NCBI RefSeq assembly: GCF_015210005.1 | Contig: NZ_MU158698.1 | Location: 3,271,273-3,335,272 of the forward strand | Length of the DNA: 64,000 nt | Reading direction: 5' to 3' | Origin: Sphingobacterium hungaricum | GTDB lineage: Bacteria; Bacteroidota; Bacteroidia; Sphingobacteriales; Sphingobacteriaceae | Shown: positions 46,422 through 56,582 of the stretch, piece by piece | Layout of the letters: each line of letters begins with the position of its first letter | Position numbering within the stretch: the first letter of the stretch is position 1 | Notes under the pieces: model-generated | Told to the model about the DNA's origin: nothing | Seen by the model: the letters and a program-made list of their open reading frames with translations, nothing else | Database searches by the model: none | Program-made: the position numbers and the translations under genes

Positions 46422-48149
46422 TTAGTATCCTGGATTTTGTAATAAATCTGTTGATTTGGCAACTTCTGACTGTGGGATTGGCCATAAATACATGCGGTTG
46501 CTGAATACACGTTTACGTACATTGATCGTGTTGTAGGTCGTCCCTGCGGCATTGCGGATTGGTTCCGTTCCATGCAATTGGCTATTTTCAACTAGTTCAG
46601 CAATCTTCCACCGGCGTACATCAAAGAAACGATGTCCTTCAAATGCCAATTCTTTCTGCCGTTCATTTTGAATAATCCGCCTCATCTCTTCCTGCGACAG
46701 ATTTAAGGGCAATTTATAAGGAGATAGTCCTGCTCGTTCACGAATAGATTCGACAGCAGCATATACTTCAATATCTGGCGTGCCTAAACGTTCATTACGT
46801 GCCTCTGCAAAATTTAATAGGATTTCAGCATACCGTATGATCGGCATGCATCGAGGAGTTTCTGTACTAAACCAATCGGCAGCAACATTACGATGAACCA
46901 TCTTATAGGTGTAATATCCTGTAGGCGTGCCTTTGTAAATTGCGTCCTGTCCCGAGATCGCGTTGTTGGGATTAGTTTTATCTATAAAAATGTTTACCGG
47001 ACGCCTCGCCAATCCATCTCTATGGAATACAAGAGATTGATCTCTAGTGACGGTATTAGCTAAACGAGGATCTCGATCTTTATAAGGCTGCAATGGATCG
47101 TATCCTGAGGTTGGATCCGTAATCGGCAATCCATTTTTCATACCAAACGCATTAACGGTTTCTAGGTATGGATAAGCTCCAGGGCTTCCTAACCCAAATG
47201 TTGGTGGATGAAAGATACCTTCCAAATCTCGATTTGCTGCTTGCATTCTTGCCAGAATGTATTCGGTGTTTTTACGTAACTGAAATACTTGGTAAAATCC
47301 AAATCCTGGTTCTGTTGTATTATTTATATGCAAGCTATATTGTCCAGACGCAAGGACTTGTGCAGCGGCGTCTTCAGCTCTTTTCCAACGCTGAGGATCT
47401 GCATTGGGATAGCCTACGATTCCCTGCAAAGCTCCATCAGATGCGACAGATTCACCATTATATAACGGACTAGCGGCGTATAGCAATACCCTTGATTTTA
47501 ATCCAAAGCAAGCCGCTTTATTGATTCGCCCATAATTTTCACCTTCATGAACCCAAGGCAAATCTTCTGCTGCAGCATCACATTCGGAAACGATATAGTC
47601 GACACATTCCTCATAAGAATTTCGTTCAAATGGAATTATGTCAGTTGCGCGATAAACACTATCCCCCATTAGAGGCACACCTGCGTAATGTTCCAGAAGA
47701 ATAAAATAGTAATAGGCACGCAAAAAACGTGATTCGGCTTTCACTCTAGATTTTATATCATTGCCAAATTTTGTCTGGTTTAAGTTTTTCAATAATATAT
47801 TTACTCGACGAATGTTCGTGTAACTTGTAGACCATGCATCCCTAGTGATCATGTTGGAATTTACAGTACCTGTTGCAAACTGAATAAATGTATTGGCACT
47901 ACCCAATCCTGCTCCCTCTGCTTCATCTGTGCTGGCATCCAAACCACCTCCACCAAAACGCCTCGGCCAAGTAGAAAACCCAATATCTGAATAAATACTG
48001 GATAGAAAATTAAGCGTATAGACACTATCCGCAAACACCACTTGTTCATTCAAATCGGTAGATTGCGTCTGATCTAGAAATCCCTGTTTGCTACAGGAAA
48101 AAAATCCAATAGTAGCCAATGCCACAATAAGTAAATACCTCTTTTTCAT
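46422..48149 (-). CDS. SusD/RagB-type glycan-binding lipoprotein (SusD-2)
   Basis: This 575-residue lipoprotein has a lipobox ending at Cys19 (GFFSC). It shows the SusD pattern: SRFLRAYYYFILLEHYAGVPLMG, GLKSRVLLYAASPLYNGE, PIIRYAEILLNFAEARNE, then IIQNERQKELAFEGHRFFDVRRW and a LLQNPGY end. It stands before DUF5004 and DUF4961 rather than directly after a SusC, and 107 bp after GH92-2, so its SusC partner is either SusC-2 or SusC-1 further along. Confidence 0.93.
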   Translation of the reverse strand: MKKRYLLIVALATIGFFSCSKQGFLDQTQSTDLNEQVVFADSVYTLNFLSSIYSDIGFSTWPRRFGGGGLDASTDEAEGAGLGSANTFIQFATGTVNSNMITRDAWSTSYTNIRRVNILLKNLNQTKFGNDIKSRVKAESRFLRAYYYFILLEHYAGVPLMGDSVYRATDIIPFERNSYEECVDYIVSECDAAAEDLPWVHEGENYGRINKAACFGLKSRVLLYAASPLYNGESVASDGALQGIVGYPNADPQRWKRAEDAAAQVLASGQYSLHINNTTEPGFGFYQVFQLRKNTEYILARMQAANRDLEGIFHPPTFGLGSPGAYPYLETVNAFGMKNGLPITDPTSGYDPLQPYKDRDPRLANTVTRDQSLVFHRDGLARRPVNIFIDKTNPNNAISGQDAIYKGTPTGYYTYKMVHRNVAADWFSTETPRCMPIIRYAEILLNFAEARNERLGTPDIEVYAAVESIRERAGLSPYKLPLNLSQEEMRRIIQNERQKELAFEGHRFFDVRRWKIAELVENSQLHGTEPIRNAAGTTYNTINVRKRVFSNRMYLWPIPQSEVAKSTDLLQNPGY

Positions 48150-48256
48150 AATTTTATTTATACTGGTGATATTATATAAGGTTATAAATATCCTATCAAC
48201 TATTAATGCCTAAAGCATCTCATCTACAAAATCTTGAACAAAAAAAACCGGTATGT

Positions 48257-50560
48257 TTAGTTCTTTAAGCTTAATGAAAATGGTTTTGCTTCTTTGCTTA
48301 TACCACGATTTAAATTGGGTGTGTTGCTCATTTCAAATGTTAACTCACCGCCATTAATTATATCTGTGTAGTGTATAAAATTTTTATCGTGTGACTCTCC
48401 ATTTAGATGTGCAGATTTTATATAGACATTTTCGGCGTTATTATTTTTTGCGTTGATAATAAACTTTTTACCATTTTCAAGTGTGATAGTCGCCTTTTGG
48501 AATATTGGGCTACCAATCACGTATTCATCTGTGCCGGGGCATACACTATAAATACCCAAAGCACTCAATACATACCATGAGGACATCTGCCCTTGGTCTT
48601 CATCACCAGGGTATCCTTTTTCTGTTGCATTGTATAAATTTGAAGTGACCAATCGAACCTGCTTTTGGGATTTCCATGGCTCAGCACTAAAATTGTAAAG
48701 GTAAGCCACATGCTGAGTAGGTTGATTCCCGTGAGCATATTGCCCCATTTGCGCCAAAATCATTTCGCGCATTTCATGGATTTCTTGCTTATATGATCCG
48801 TAATTGATGGTCTGCTCCATGGTAAAAAATTGATCAAGTTTTTCATTGAAAAGCTTCTCTCCACCGATTAGGTTAATCAATCCATTGATGTCATGCATCA
48901 CCGACCAAGTATATTGCCAAGCATTGGCTTCCGTAAACGGCCCTCCCCACTCAAAGGGATCAAAATCGGGGCGCCATTCGCCATTGGCTAATCTTCCGCG
49001 CACAAAATTAACTTCAGGATCGAACACATTTTTGTAATTATACATTTGCTTAGCAAACACCTCTTCGTAAAATGTATTGCCAGTCATTTTCGCCAGCTGA
49101 TAAGCGCAAAAATCATCATACGCATACTCCAAAGTTTTAGCTGTACTTTCATGAATGTCGCCGTAGGGAATAAAACCTTTAGTAAAATATTCTTGCCACC
49201 CCTCTCTTCCATTGGATCCGCCCCATGGTCCTTTATTAGTCACTTCATGGTAGTAAGCTTGTAGCGCGCTATCTGGGTTGAAAGTATGTATGCCCTTTGC
49301 CCACGCATCGGTCAACAAGGATATGGCATGGTTACCGATCATTACTCCAGACATTCCAGGATTAGACCAGGTCGGAAAAAAGCCAGCTTGCTGCTGTGCG
49401 TCTAACAAAGATTGCATGTACCGTCCTTGCATTTCAGTATGCAAAATATTGCTTAATGGAAATTGCCCACGAAAAGTATCCCAAAACCCATTATCTGTGT
49501 ACATATAACCAGCATGAATTTTGCCATCATACGGACTAAAATAATTAGGTTGCCCTTCGGCATCTATTTCATAAAATTTACGGGAAAATAGATTAGCGCG
49601 AAACAAACAGGAGTAAAAAGTCGCCTTCTCTTCTTCTGAGCCTCCTTCTACAAATACACGATTTAGCAATGTATTCCAAATAGTATAAGCCTTAGCCTTG
49701 GTGGCTTCAAAATTCTTGTTGTCAGCTAATTCTTCGCTAAAATTAAGTTCGGCTTGAGCAGGACTAATGTAAGACGACGCCATTTTTACTTCCACCTGTG
49801 TACCCGGAGCAAATTCTAAATAGGCACCGACTCCCTTGCCTTCGTCGTAGTCGCTTCCAGGTGTCACTTTACCCCCTACATTCTCCCAAACGCCATGCGA
49901 TTGAAAATCTTTATTGAAAACGATTACGAAATAACTTTTGAAGTTATCCGGAACAAATCGACCATTATTCACATAACCAACGATTTTCCTTTCTTTCGGA
50001 AATATCTTGATTTCTGCATCTTTTGTGTACCCATCCAAAACAAGATGCGCTTTGCCCTTCTTAGGAAAAGTGAAGCGCATATGCGCGCCGCGCTCTACCG
50101 GACTTATCTCGGATTTAATGCCATTGTCGAAGGTGACCGCATAATAATTTGGTTTGGCTATTTCATTTTCATGGCTGAATTTGAGGGCGCGTTCATGTTC
50201 ATTGACAATCAAATCGCCTACCCCAGGCATGAGTGAAAAAACTGCATAATCATTCATCCATGGGCTGCATTGGTGGACTTGCTGAAATCCTCTAATCGTA
50301 TTATCTTGATACCTGTACTTCCAGCCGTTGCCATTTTCACCAGTCTGAGCTGAGAAAAAATGAACAGCGAAAGGTAAGCCAACTGTCGGGTAGGTATTCC
50401 CATAGGACAATGACCATTCAGAATGAGTGCCTTGCAACGTATTGACGTATTTCACCAAATCCGGCTGTTGAGCAAACGATTTATTCGCACAGAATATCCC
50501 TAATGAAAGACATAAAAAATACCCGATAACACTCCTTATACGTATACTTAACTTAATCAT
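48257..50560 (-). CDS. GH92 mannosidase with Gln in place of the catalytic acid (GH92-2)
   Basis: GH92 enzymes are calcium-dependent inverting exo-alpha-mannosidases. This 767-residue protein has a Sec signal peptide (about 1-30) and the family's N-terminal beta-sandwich and (alpha/alpha)6 barrel, with the base region PGDEDQGQMSSWYVLSALGI. The usual acid motif GNEPxHH reads GNQPTQHVAYLY here, placing Gln613 at the acid position (codon at 48722-48724). In characterised GH92 enzymes this Glu-to-Gln change goes with cleavage of mannose-1-phosphate linkages, where the leaving group needs no acid. It overlaps the GH92-1 stop by 8 bp (ATGATTAA), so both are co-translated. It appears intact. Confidence 0.92.
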   Translation of the reverse strand: MIKLSIRIRSVIGYFLCLSLGIFCANKSFAQQPDLVKYVNTLQGTHSEWSLSYGNTYPTVGLPFAVHFFSAQTGENGNGWKYRYQDNTIRGFQQVHQCSPWMNDYAVFSLMPGVGDLIVNEHERALKFSHENEIAKPNYYAVTFDNGIKSEISPVERGAHMRFTFPKKGKAHLVLDGYTKDAEIKIFPKERKIVGYVNNGRFVPDNFKSYFVIVFNKDFQSHGVWENVGGKVTPGSDYDEGKGVGAYLEFAPGTQVEVKMASSYISPAQAELNFSEELADNKNFEATKAKAYTIWNTLLNRVFVEGGSEEEKATFYSCLFRANLFSRKFYEIDAEGQPNYFSPYDGKIHAGYMYTDNGFWDTFRGQFPLSNILHTEMQGRYMQSLLDAQQQAGFFPTWSNPGMSGVMIGNHAISLLTDAWAKGIHTFNPDSALQAYYHEVTNKGPWGGSNGREGWQEYFTKGFIPYGDIHESTAKTLEYAYDDFCAYQLAKMTGNTFYEEVFAKQMYNYKNVFDPEVNFVRGRLANGEWRPDFDPFEWGGPFTEANAWQYTWSVMHDINGLINLIGGEKLFNEKLDQFFTMEQTINYGSYKQEIHEMREMILAQMGQYAHGNQPTQHVAYLYNFSAEPWKSQKQVRLVTSNLYNATEKGYPGDEDQGQMSSWYVLSALGIYSVCPGTDEYVIGSPIFQKATITLENGKKFIINAKNNNAENVYIKSAHLNGESHDKNFIHYTDIINGGELTFEMSNTPNLNRGISKEAKPFSLSLKN

Positions 50561-52892
50561 TGCTCAGCCCCCATTCTTTATTAGGTTCATTTCCCATAAA
50601 CAGTTCAAGCTTCCCACCAGAAACTATATTTTGAAAATCTAAATAACACTTGTCATATGGCTTACCATTAAGCAATGCCTTTTGGATGTATACGTTTTCT
50701 GATGAATTGTTATGCGTTTTCACGATGAAATTCTTTCCAGAGAAAAATTTATCATCAATTTGAAATTCAATTTCATCGAATATAGGACTCGTGATCTCAT
50801 AGCGAGTGCTCCCGGGCGTCACTGGATGTAAGCCAGTCGAAGCCAAAACATACCAAGCCGACATCTGTCCGACATCTTCATTACCAACAATTCCCTCTAC
50901 GGAATTTTTATAGGCCTTTTCACAGATTAAACGCGACCATTTTTGCGTCAGCCAAGGAGCTTTTAACTGGTTGAAAAGAAATGGTACGTGGTGCACCGGT
51001 TCGTTGGCGTGGTTGTAATAGTCATTCCACAGGAAATGATCAGGAGTTTTTTCAAAAAACTCAGTTAAATCGGCCAGAACTTTATCAATACCACCCATCA
51101 ATTCGATCATTCCTTGCACATCTTGAGGCACAAACCAACCTTGCTGATACGGATTGGATTCGATGGAGCCATACCATTCCTTGGTACGAGCATTTTCTGG
51201 CCATGGCTCCCAGGTTCCATCTGCGTTTTTAGGTCTAAACCAACCCTTTTCTTGATCAAATATATTTTTGTATGCTTGCCCTTTTATATGAAATCGCAGC
51301 GCGTCATCCTCCTTGCCAAGACCTTTGGCAATCTGTGCGATGCACCAATCCGTGTATGCGTATTCCAATGTATTCGAAATGCTGTGAGGTGCAGGAGAAT
51401 ATCCCAATGCGTCATTGCCAAATTTTGTAGAGGTATTAATCGCATATTGATAAGCTTTATTGATGTCGTACCCGCGAATACCCTTGACATAAGCGTCGGC
51501 GAGAACAGAAATAGCAGGATTTCCAATCATACATCCAGAGTAGGCATTCAGAAATTCCCAACGCTCAAAATATTCATTTCCAGACTCCTCAGCAAGCGTA
51601 ATTAACGAATTGAGCTGATCATTCACAAGCGTTGGATTAATAATGGTCTGCAATGGAAATTGGCTACGGAATACATCCCACCCGCTAAAAATAGTACGCT
51701 TAGTGAAATTAGTCGTCTGATGAATTTTATAATCGCCTCCTACATATCGACCATCTACATCGCTATAGGCTCTAGGATCAATCATCGTATGATAAAGCGC
51801 TGTGTAAAATATTGTTTTCTGGTCTTCTGTACCACCTTTAACTTTTATCCGTTGAAGATCTTTGTCCCACATAGCCGCTGCATTTCTACTGATTTCATCA
51901 AATGTTTTGTCGGCAATTTCTGCTTTGTAATTGCGCTCTGCGCCATCCATATCAACAAATGAAACTCCTACTTGCATAGTCACCTCTTCATCTTTATGTG
52001 TTTCAAAGTTATTGTAGAAGCCCAAGTGTTTGCCTTCCAACTCATTTTCACCAGTGACGATTGCAGCCTCTTTTACTCTGTTCAGGTAATCAATACTGAC
52101 AACCTCTTCCCTTTTACGTGTCCAAGAATCTGGAATGTCTGCAGTCCAAAATCCAAAATCTTTTAAAGGTTTGCTAAAACGAGCATAAAAATAAACCGTG
52201 TATTTAGCCTTACCGTCTCCGTTGCCCCAGCCACCGCCATCAGGTGTACAAAGCATCCAACCTTGTATCGTGTAATCGTCGACTTTGCGGATGTATTGCC
52301 TTTCAGACGTACCGCCGACCCGCCTCGCCAAATCTATTTGTATACGAGATGATTTATTTTCTGGAAAGGTAAATCGCAACATGCCACTGTGCGGTGCTGC
52401 CGTAGTTTCTACTTTGATCCCGTAATCCGTAAGATTCACAGAATAATAACCCGCTCGAGCAACTTCCGTATCCTTGTCATAGTTCGATCGATATCCAGAT
52501 ATGCTCCCATCTTCCTTACCAGCAATGATATTTAGTTTTCCAGTGGTCGGCATAATTAAAAAATTACCAAGATCCCCATACCATCCTGTGCCGCTCATCT
52601 GTGTGACGGCAAATCCCTCAATCGTTTTATGTTCGTAGCTATAGCCAGGACTATTGTCGCCGCCAGTAATCGTGTTTGGGCTAATCTGCACCATTCCAAA
52701 AGGTGTAGCAGCACCTGGAAATGTCTTTCCTAAACCGTGGTAAACTTCTGCCGCCCCAACGCTCGTACTCGCTCCAATAAAAGGATTGACGTATCGGCTA
52801 GGCAAATTCTCATCCATATTTCTGACACCTGAACAAGCAGTCAGCAACATCATGATATACAGCAATCCACTGTTTTTAAGTCTATTTATCAT
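50553..52892 (-). CDS. GH92 alpha-mannosidase lipoprotein (GH92-1)
   Basis: This 779-residue enzyme is a lipoprotein (lipobox MLLTAC, then SGVRNMDENLPS), so it is probably held at the outer membrane. The N-terminus YVNPFIGASTS and GKTFPGAATPFGMVQISPNT are classic GH92 sequence. The acid Glu is present in HANEPVHHVPFLF (E631), as are the base region VGNEDVGQMSAWYVLASTGL and NPAISVLADAYVKG. It should release mannose from alpha-mannosides; linkage specificity cannot be read. It starts 28 bp after the SGNH hydrolase gene and overlaps GH92-2 by 8 bp. Confidence 0.93.
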   Translation of the reverse strand: MINRLKNSGLLYIMMLLTACSGVRNMDENLPSRYVNPFIGASTSVGAAEVYHGLGKTFPGAATPFGMVQISPNTITGGDNSPGYSYEHKTIEGFAVTQMSGTGWYGDLGNFLIMPTTGKLNIIAGKEDGSISGYRSNYDKDTEVARAGYYSVNLTDYGIKVETTAAPHSGMLRFTFPENKSSRIQIDLARRVGGTSERQYIRKVDDYTIQGWMLCTPDGGGWGNGDGKAKYTVYFYARFSKPLKDFGFWTADIPDSWTRKREEVVSIDYLNRVKEAAIVTGENELEGKHLGFYNNFETHKDEEVTMQVGVSFVDMDGAERNYKAEIADKTFDEISRNAAAMWDKDLQRIKVKGGTEDQKTIFYTALYHTMIDPRAYSDVDGRYVGGDYKIHQTTNFTKRTIFSGWDVFRSQFPLQTIINPTLVNDQLNSLITLAEESGNEYFERWEFLNAYSGCMIGNPAISVLADAYVKGIRGYDINKAYQYAINTSTKFGNDALGYSPAPHSISNTLEYAYTDWCIAQIAKGLGKEDDALRFHIKGQAYKNIFDQEKGWFRPKNADGTWEPWPENARTKEWYGSIESNPYQQGWFVPQDVQGMIELMGGIDKVLADLTEFFEKTPDHFLWNDYYNHANEPVHHVPFLFNQLKAPWLTQKWSRLICEKAYKNSVEGIVGNEDVGQMSAWYVLASTGLHPVTPGSTRYEITSPIFDEIEFQIDDKFFSGKNFIVKTHNNSSENVYIQKALLNGKPYDKCYLDFQNIVSGGKLELFMGNEPNKEWGLSND

Positions 52893-52920
52893 TTATTTCG
52901 ATTTATTATCTAATTAGTAG

Positions 52921-54321
52921 TTAGTTGACTGGAATAATGGAGACATGTCTTTTTACAGGTTTGCTAATCTTTTTTATAGCAACTTGAAACGCATTTATTT
53001 GATCCTGCCATACTTGCCGCACTTCTGGAAACATGGCTTTGCTATAGAGATCTCGCTTGGCTCGAAGCCATCCGTCGTTTGGAGCATGTTCGTCCAACAA
53101 TTCAATCGCTTGCCTATTGTTCGCATCTAGCATTCCGCGAGGTTGGAAAAAATTGTATTGTATCCAGGCATAATCTCTAAACCTTCGCTCTAGTTCCCAT
53201 CGTTCTTCGTTGAGATGCATGATGCGCAGCGCCTGCTGATATTGTGGTGTATTAGTTAAGGTTGCTAAGTTGATTCCATTAGCAAAATCTTGCGCTGACC
53301 AGTTTCCAATGATTTCCCCATCGATTATCAATTTATTTTGCCCAGTTAATCCATTGACAATCAAAAGCTCTTGATTCATTTCTTCAACAAAGGGTACAAC
53401 TTTCGTCGCATCGTACTGGCTTTTTTTACTACCCCAACCTCGCGCTACGGTATCTAGCGGATAAGGCAAAGAATTTGCTAAATAATCGAACTGAATGCCT
53501 TTGGATACGCCTTTAAGATTCGAAATCGAACAATTCGAAGCAGTAACAACTTTTTTATTTTCTGAGTCGATAGAAATCTCGGAAACTTTATTTCCTACGA
53601 ATCCCTGTGCCTTCAAGAATAAATATGCCATGACCATATGTCCATCATTATCAGGGTGTATGCGATCATTTCCGCTAATTGTAAAACCCGGATCGGTTTG
53701 TTGATTTCTTCTGTTGATTGCTGTAATCGGCTCATTATAGTCAAAGAATTCCCAGTTATTTGCTTCTGCTGATTTTCTCTGAAAGTCCACAATACGCAAC
53801 ATCGCCTTGTTTTTATTTTTGAACGCAGTATTTCCTTCTATTTGTGCGCCCTCATCGTAGGGTGTACTTCCTAATAAAACGATTTTAGTATGCTTTAAGC
53901 TCTTGTATCGTTCTTCCATCTGTTGGAAAGCTTCAAAAGATTCTTTGACTTTGCTGTCCGCAAAATTTTCAGCGTCCGAACCATTGTATTCAAAATAGCC
54001 TGAATCATTCATTCCGAAAGTGGTAATTAGGACCGTTGGTTTCTTACTAAAAACATCACCGTCCAATCGCTTCACCATTTCGATCACGCGATCTCCTCCG
54101 ATACCTGCATTTTGTATTAGCAAATCCATATTCGGAAATCGGGTGCTGTAGTAAAGCCAGATGAATGAATGGTAATGCCCACCATCAGTAATGCTATTTC
54201 CTAAAAAAACGACACGATCTTTGTCTTTGAAAGGGGATATTTTTTGCGCATACCCATATTTCCCAATCGAACAGAGTAGACATATACAGCAAAATACGGT
54301 TCTAGCGAATTTTAGATTCAT
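52921..54321 (-). CDS. Secreted SGNH/GDSL-type hydrolase
   Basis: This 466-residue protein has a signal peptide (about 1-25, ending GYAQ) and the four SGNH blocks: VVFLGNSITDGG (Ser in block I), NAGIGGDRV (Gly), TTFGMNDSG (Asn) and the Asp-His pair in DRIHPDNDGH. These enzymes are esterases that often remove acetyl or other ester groups from glycans. The last 200 residues (about 260-466) form an unrecognised domain rich in helices. It is the first gene of the glycan operon, so de-esterification of the mannan substrate is the likely role. Confidence 0.88.
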   Translation of the reverse strand: MNLKFARTVFCCICLLCSIGKYGYAQKISPFKDKDRVVFLGNSITDGGHYHSFIWLYYSTRFPNMDLLIQNAGIGGDRVIEMVKRLDGDVFSKKPTVLITTFGMNDSGYFEYNGSDAENFADSKVKESFEAFQQMEERYKSLKHTKIVLLGSTPYDEGAQIEGNTAFKNKNKAMLRIVDFQRKSAEANNWEFFDYNEPITAINRRNQQTDPGFTISGNDRIHPDNDGHMVMAYLFLKAQGFVGNKVSEISIDSENKKVVTASNCSISNLKGVSKGIQFDYLANSLPYPLDTVARGWGSKKSQYDATKVVPFVEEMNQELLIVNGLTGQNKLIIDGEIIGNWSAQDFANGINLATLTNTPQYQQALRIMHLNEERWELERRFRDYAWIQYNFFQPRGMLDANNRQAIELLDEHAPNDGWLRAKRDLYSKAMFPEVRQVWQDQINAFQVAIKKISKPVKRHVSIIPVN

Positions 54322-54643
54322 AATCGATAATTATTGTTTCAGTTTTTCTTTGGTATAAAAAAACTCAGTTACAGCAAGTTTTACTTCCGTAAGCAAGAAA
54401 TTTTATACAGGGTTTATCAAAATTTATAATAGGTTCTGAGAGAGAAGGCTTGCTTTCTAAAACACATGCTGTGTTAAGAATTATTCCTTTATCTGCTACA
54501 CAAACAAAAGTATATAGCAAATCGACTAATTGTAGCAGCGAGTAAACTCTTGGTAAACAAATAGAAAATGAATTGAACACAAATTGCTGTAAAAGAAAAT
54601 ATTACAGCTTATCAGGAAATTAAAATGGTAAATAAAATTGAAT
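54322..54643. other. Upstream region of the glycan operon
   Basis: No gene is seen. On the minus strand a -7 box TACTTTTG (complement at 54506-54513) would place transcription start near 54500 and give a leader of about 180 bases before the SGNH gene; no good -33 box was found. Confidence 0.4.
54506..54513 (-). promoter_or_regulatory. Candidate -7 box of the glycan operon
   Basis: CAAAAGTA on the plus strand, TACTTTTG on the minus strand, matches TAnnTTTG exactly, in the gap before the first glycan-locus gene. Confidence 0.35.
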
Positions 54644-56248
54644 CTAGTTACTTACAAAAGCGCCGATTTTCTTGATTTTTTCTTCAAAATTATCAATATC
54701 CGAGTGGGCTTTCCCTTTAACTTTACTCTTATAATTATAGATCGTCTGTATAGAGTAACGAAGAAATGTAGCGATCTGATTGACGTCCGTAATCCCTAAC
54801 CGAATCAATGCAAAAATCCTGAGCTCGGTGTTTAATTGATCTTTTTTTAATAGGTATCGTTCTTCCTCCTTGAGGAGTGCATTAAATTCTTCAACGAACG
54901 TCGGATAAACCTCGAAAAAAGCTTTGTCAAAGTGGCTGAATAGTTCTAGTGCATCCTTTTCCAAGGTATGCGTAGATGAGGTCAGTTTTTGTAAGCTGTC
55001 GATCTGCCCTGCTTTTATTTTGCGGTTTACCTGCTTTCGGTAGTCATCCAGTTTGTCCAAGTATACTGCACACTGATTGATATAATACCCAATATAGCGT
55101 TCACGAATGATATTAGCTTCGTCTAATCGACCATTGACAACGGTTAATTCGCTGTTAATTTGCTTTAGATTTTTTCTTGCTTTTGAGACCACTTTAATCT
55201 GTCTATAGAGAAAATAGAGTACGACTATTAAAACGAGTACAAAAAAACTGAGCGCGTAGGCGTATAATCGTAGATTTCCTTTTTGTTCTTCAATTTTTGC
55301 CAAATATGTAGCTTCTATAATAGGCTGGATGCGAGCAATGACCGCATTTCGAAATCTTGAGTTATAAAAATTGGCACTTTCTAGCGATGCTTGAATATAG
55401 TTGTACGCTCGATTTACATCCCCTTTTTTGTGTAAGTAGATAGCCAATATCAACAAGGATTCATTTTCTTTGACGGCTAACTTTACGTCAGTTATTGCTG
55501 CCAACAGCAAGTATTTTTCTTCCAGTGCTTTGTTATTTAGCTCCCGATAAATCTGCGAAAGTCCCATTGCGGACATGGCGTAATTATGTGTTTCTGGCTG
55601 GTTCGTCTTAAACAATTCTGCTTGTATCTTTGCTGAAGCTTCAAAAGCTCCTTCATCTTTTAGCTTAAATGATTGCTCTTTCAAATACAGATCGGTGCCT
55701 TTTCCAAGCATATTCATCAAGCTATCTCTATAGCGCCTATTCTCAGCATTGTAGAATGCTTCGTAATATGGATTATCTGTATATTTTATCAAATTTTCAT
55801 TGTATCGAATGTAATCCCAACAATATAATGCTTTCTGATACTGCTTCAATTGGTTGTAATCTATAGTTTCGAAAGCTTCTAATGCTTGAGTAAATAGACC
55901 AGATAGCGATAGAATAAATGCCAACTTTAATCTACTCTCATCGAGGTATGATTTGTTGTTTAGCTGCTTAGCAATTTTAATATTCTGATCTATATAAACC
56001 AATGCTGAATCGCATTTAAAGGATTGGTATTCAGATATGATCTGATCGTTGACGCCATAACGATCTTCCAGCGAGATATTTTTGTTGAGCTTCTTTTTTA
56101 TTTGCTCGATCTTAACTTCCTTAAGCGTTGTGTAAACTTTACTATCCGAAATCGTCTTATCCAATACCCTTAATAAAGAGTCTATCTCTGTATCTGCAAA
56201 AATGAGAAACGGCAATAAAAAAAAGAGGCTTAGTATAATTTTTTTCAC
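54644..56248 (-). CDS. DUF6377 transcriptional regulator (TPR, membrane helix, HTH)
   Basis: This 534-residue protein has a signal peptide (about 1-18), a TPR-like helical sensor region (about 20-320), one transmembrane helix (LYAYALSFFVLVLIVVLYFL, about 330-350), a coiled coil (about 355-400) and a C-terminal HTH region (ELRIFALIRLGITDVNQIAT, FLRYSIQTIYNYKSKVKGKA). DUF6377 proteins sit next to SusC/SusD loci in Bacteroidota and are thought to control them. Here it is directly upstream of and co-oriented with the glycan operon, 322 bp from the SGNH gene, and divergent from the GH78 gene. It is the best candidate for the locus's sensor-regulator. Confidence 0.85.
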   Translation of the reverse strand: MKKIILSLFFLLPFLIFADTEIDSLLRVLDKTISDSKVYTTLKEVKIEQIKKKLNKNISLEDRYGVNDQIISEYQSFKCDSALVYIDQNIKIAKQLNNKSYLDESRLKLAFILSLSGLFTQALEAFETIDYNQLKQYQKALYCWDYIRYNENLIKYTDNPYYEAFYNAENRRYRDSLMNMLGKGTDLYLKEQSFKLKDEGAFEASAKIQAELFKTNQPETHNYAMSAMGLSQIYRELNNKALEEKYLLLAAITDVKLAVKENESLLILAIYLHKKGDVNRAYNYIQASLESANFYNSRFRNAVIARIQPIIEATYLAKIEEQKGNLRLYAYALSFFVLVLIVVLYFLYRQIKVVSKARKNLKQINSELTVVNGRLDEANIIRERYIGYYINQCAVYLDKLDDYRKQVNRKIKAGQIDSLQKLTSSTHTLEKDALELFSHFDKAFFEVYPTFVEEFNALLKEEERYLLKKDQLNTELRIFALIRLGITDVNQIATFLRYSIQTIYNYKSKVKGKAHSDIDNFEEKIKKIGAFVSN

Positions 56249-56582
56249 GCTTAGTTGGTGCTAATATCTATAAATTGGTCATCTAAATAGTTAACGTTCG
56301 AAAGATAAGCAAAAAAAATCTGACAAATGGTTTGCTATCGACTGAGCATGTCAATCAGGTTCATAAAATTTATGCGCGAGGCAACTAGGATCGGCAATAA
56401 AGAACAAAATGGGATAAGAATTCTAAATATATGTCTACCAAGAAAAAACATCCTCTTTGTGTAACAAACTCATAATCTATATATTAAAAACAAAAAACTT
56501 AAACATTATTTACCAACAGCCTTGACCATAAAGAAATTGCTGTTTTCATAAATATATTTGTAAAACCAAATACAAAACCAAC
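56249..56582. other. Divergent promoter region between the DUF6377 and GH78 genes
   Basis: No gene is present. On the plus side TATATTTG (56553-56560) is an exact -7 match 22 bp before the GH78 ATG. On the minus side TATCTTTC (complement at 56300-56307) with TTTG 16 bp upstream is a near match for the DUF6377 gene. Little else stands out. Confidence 0.45.
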
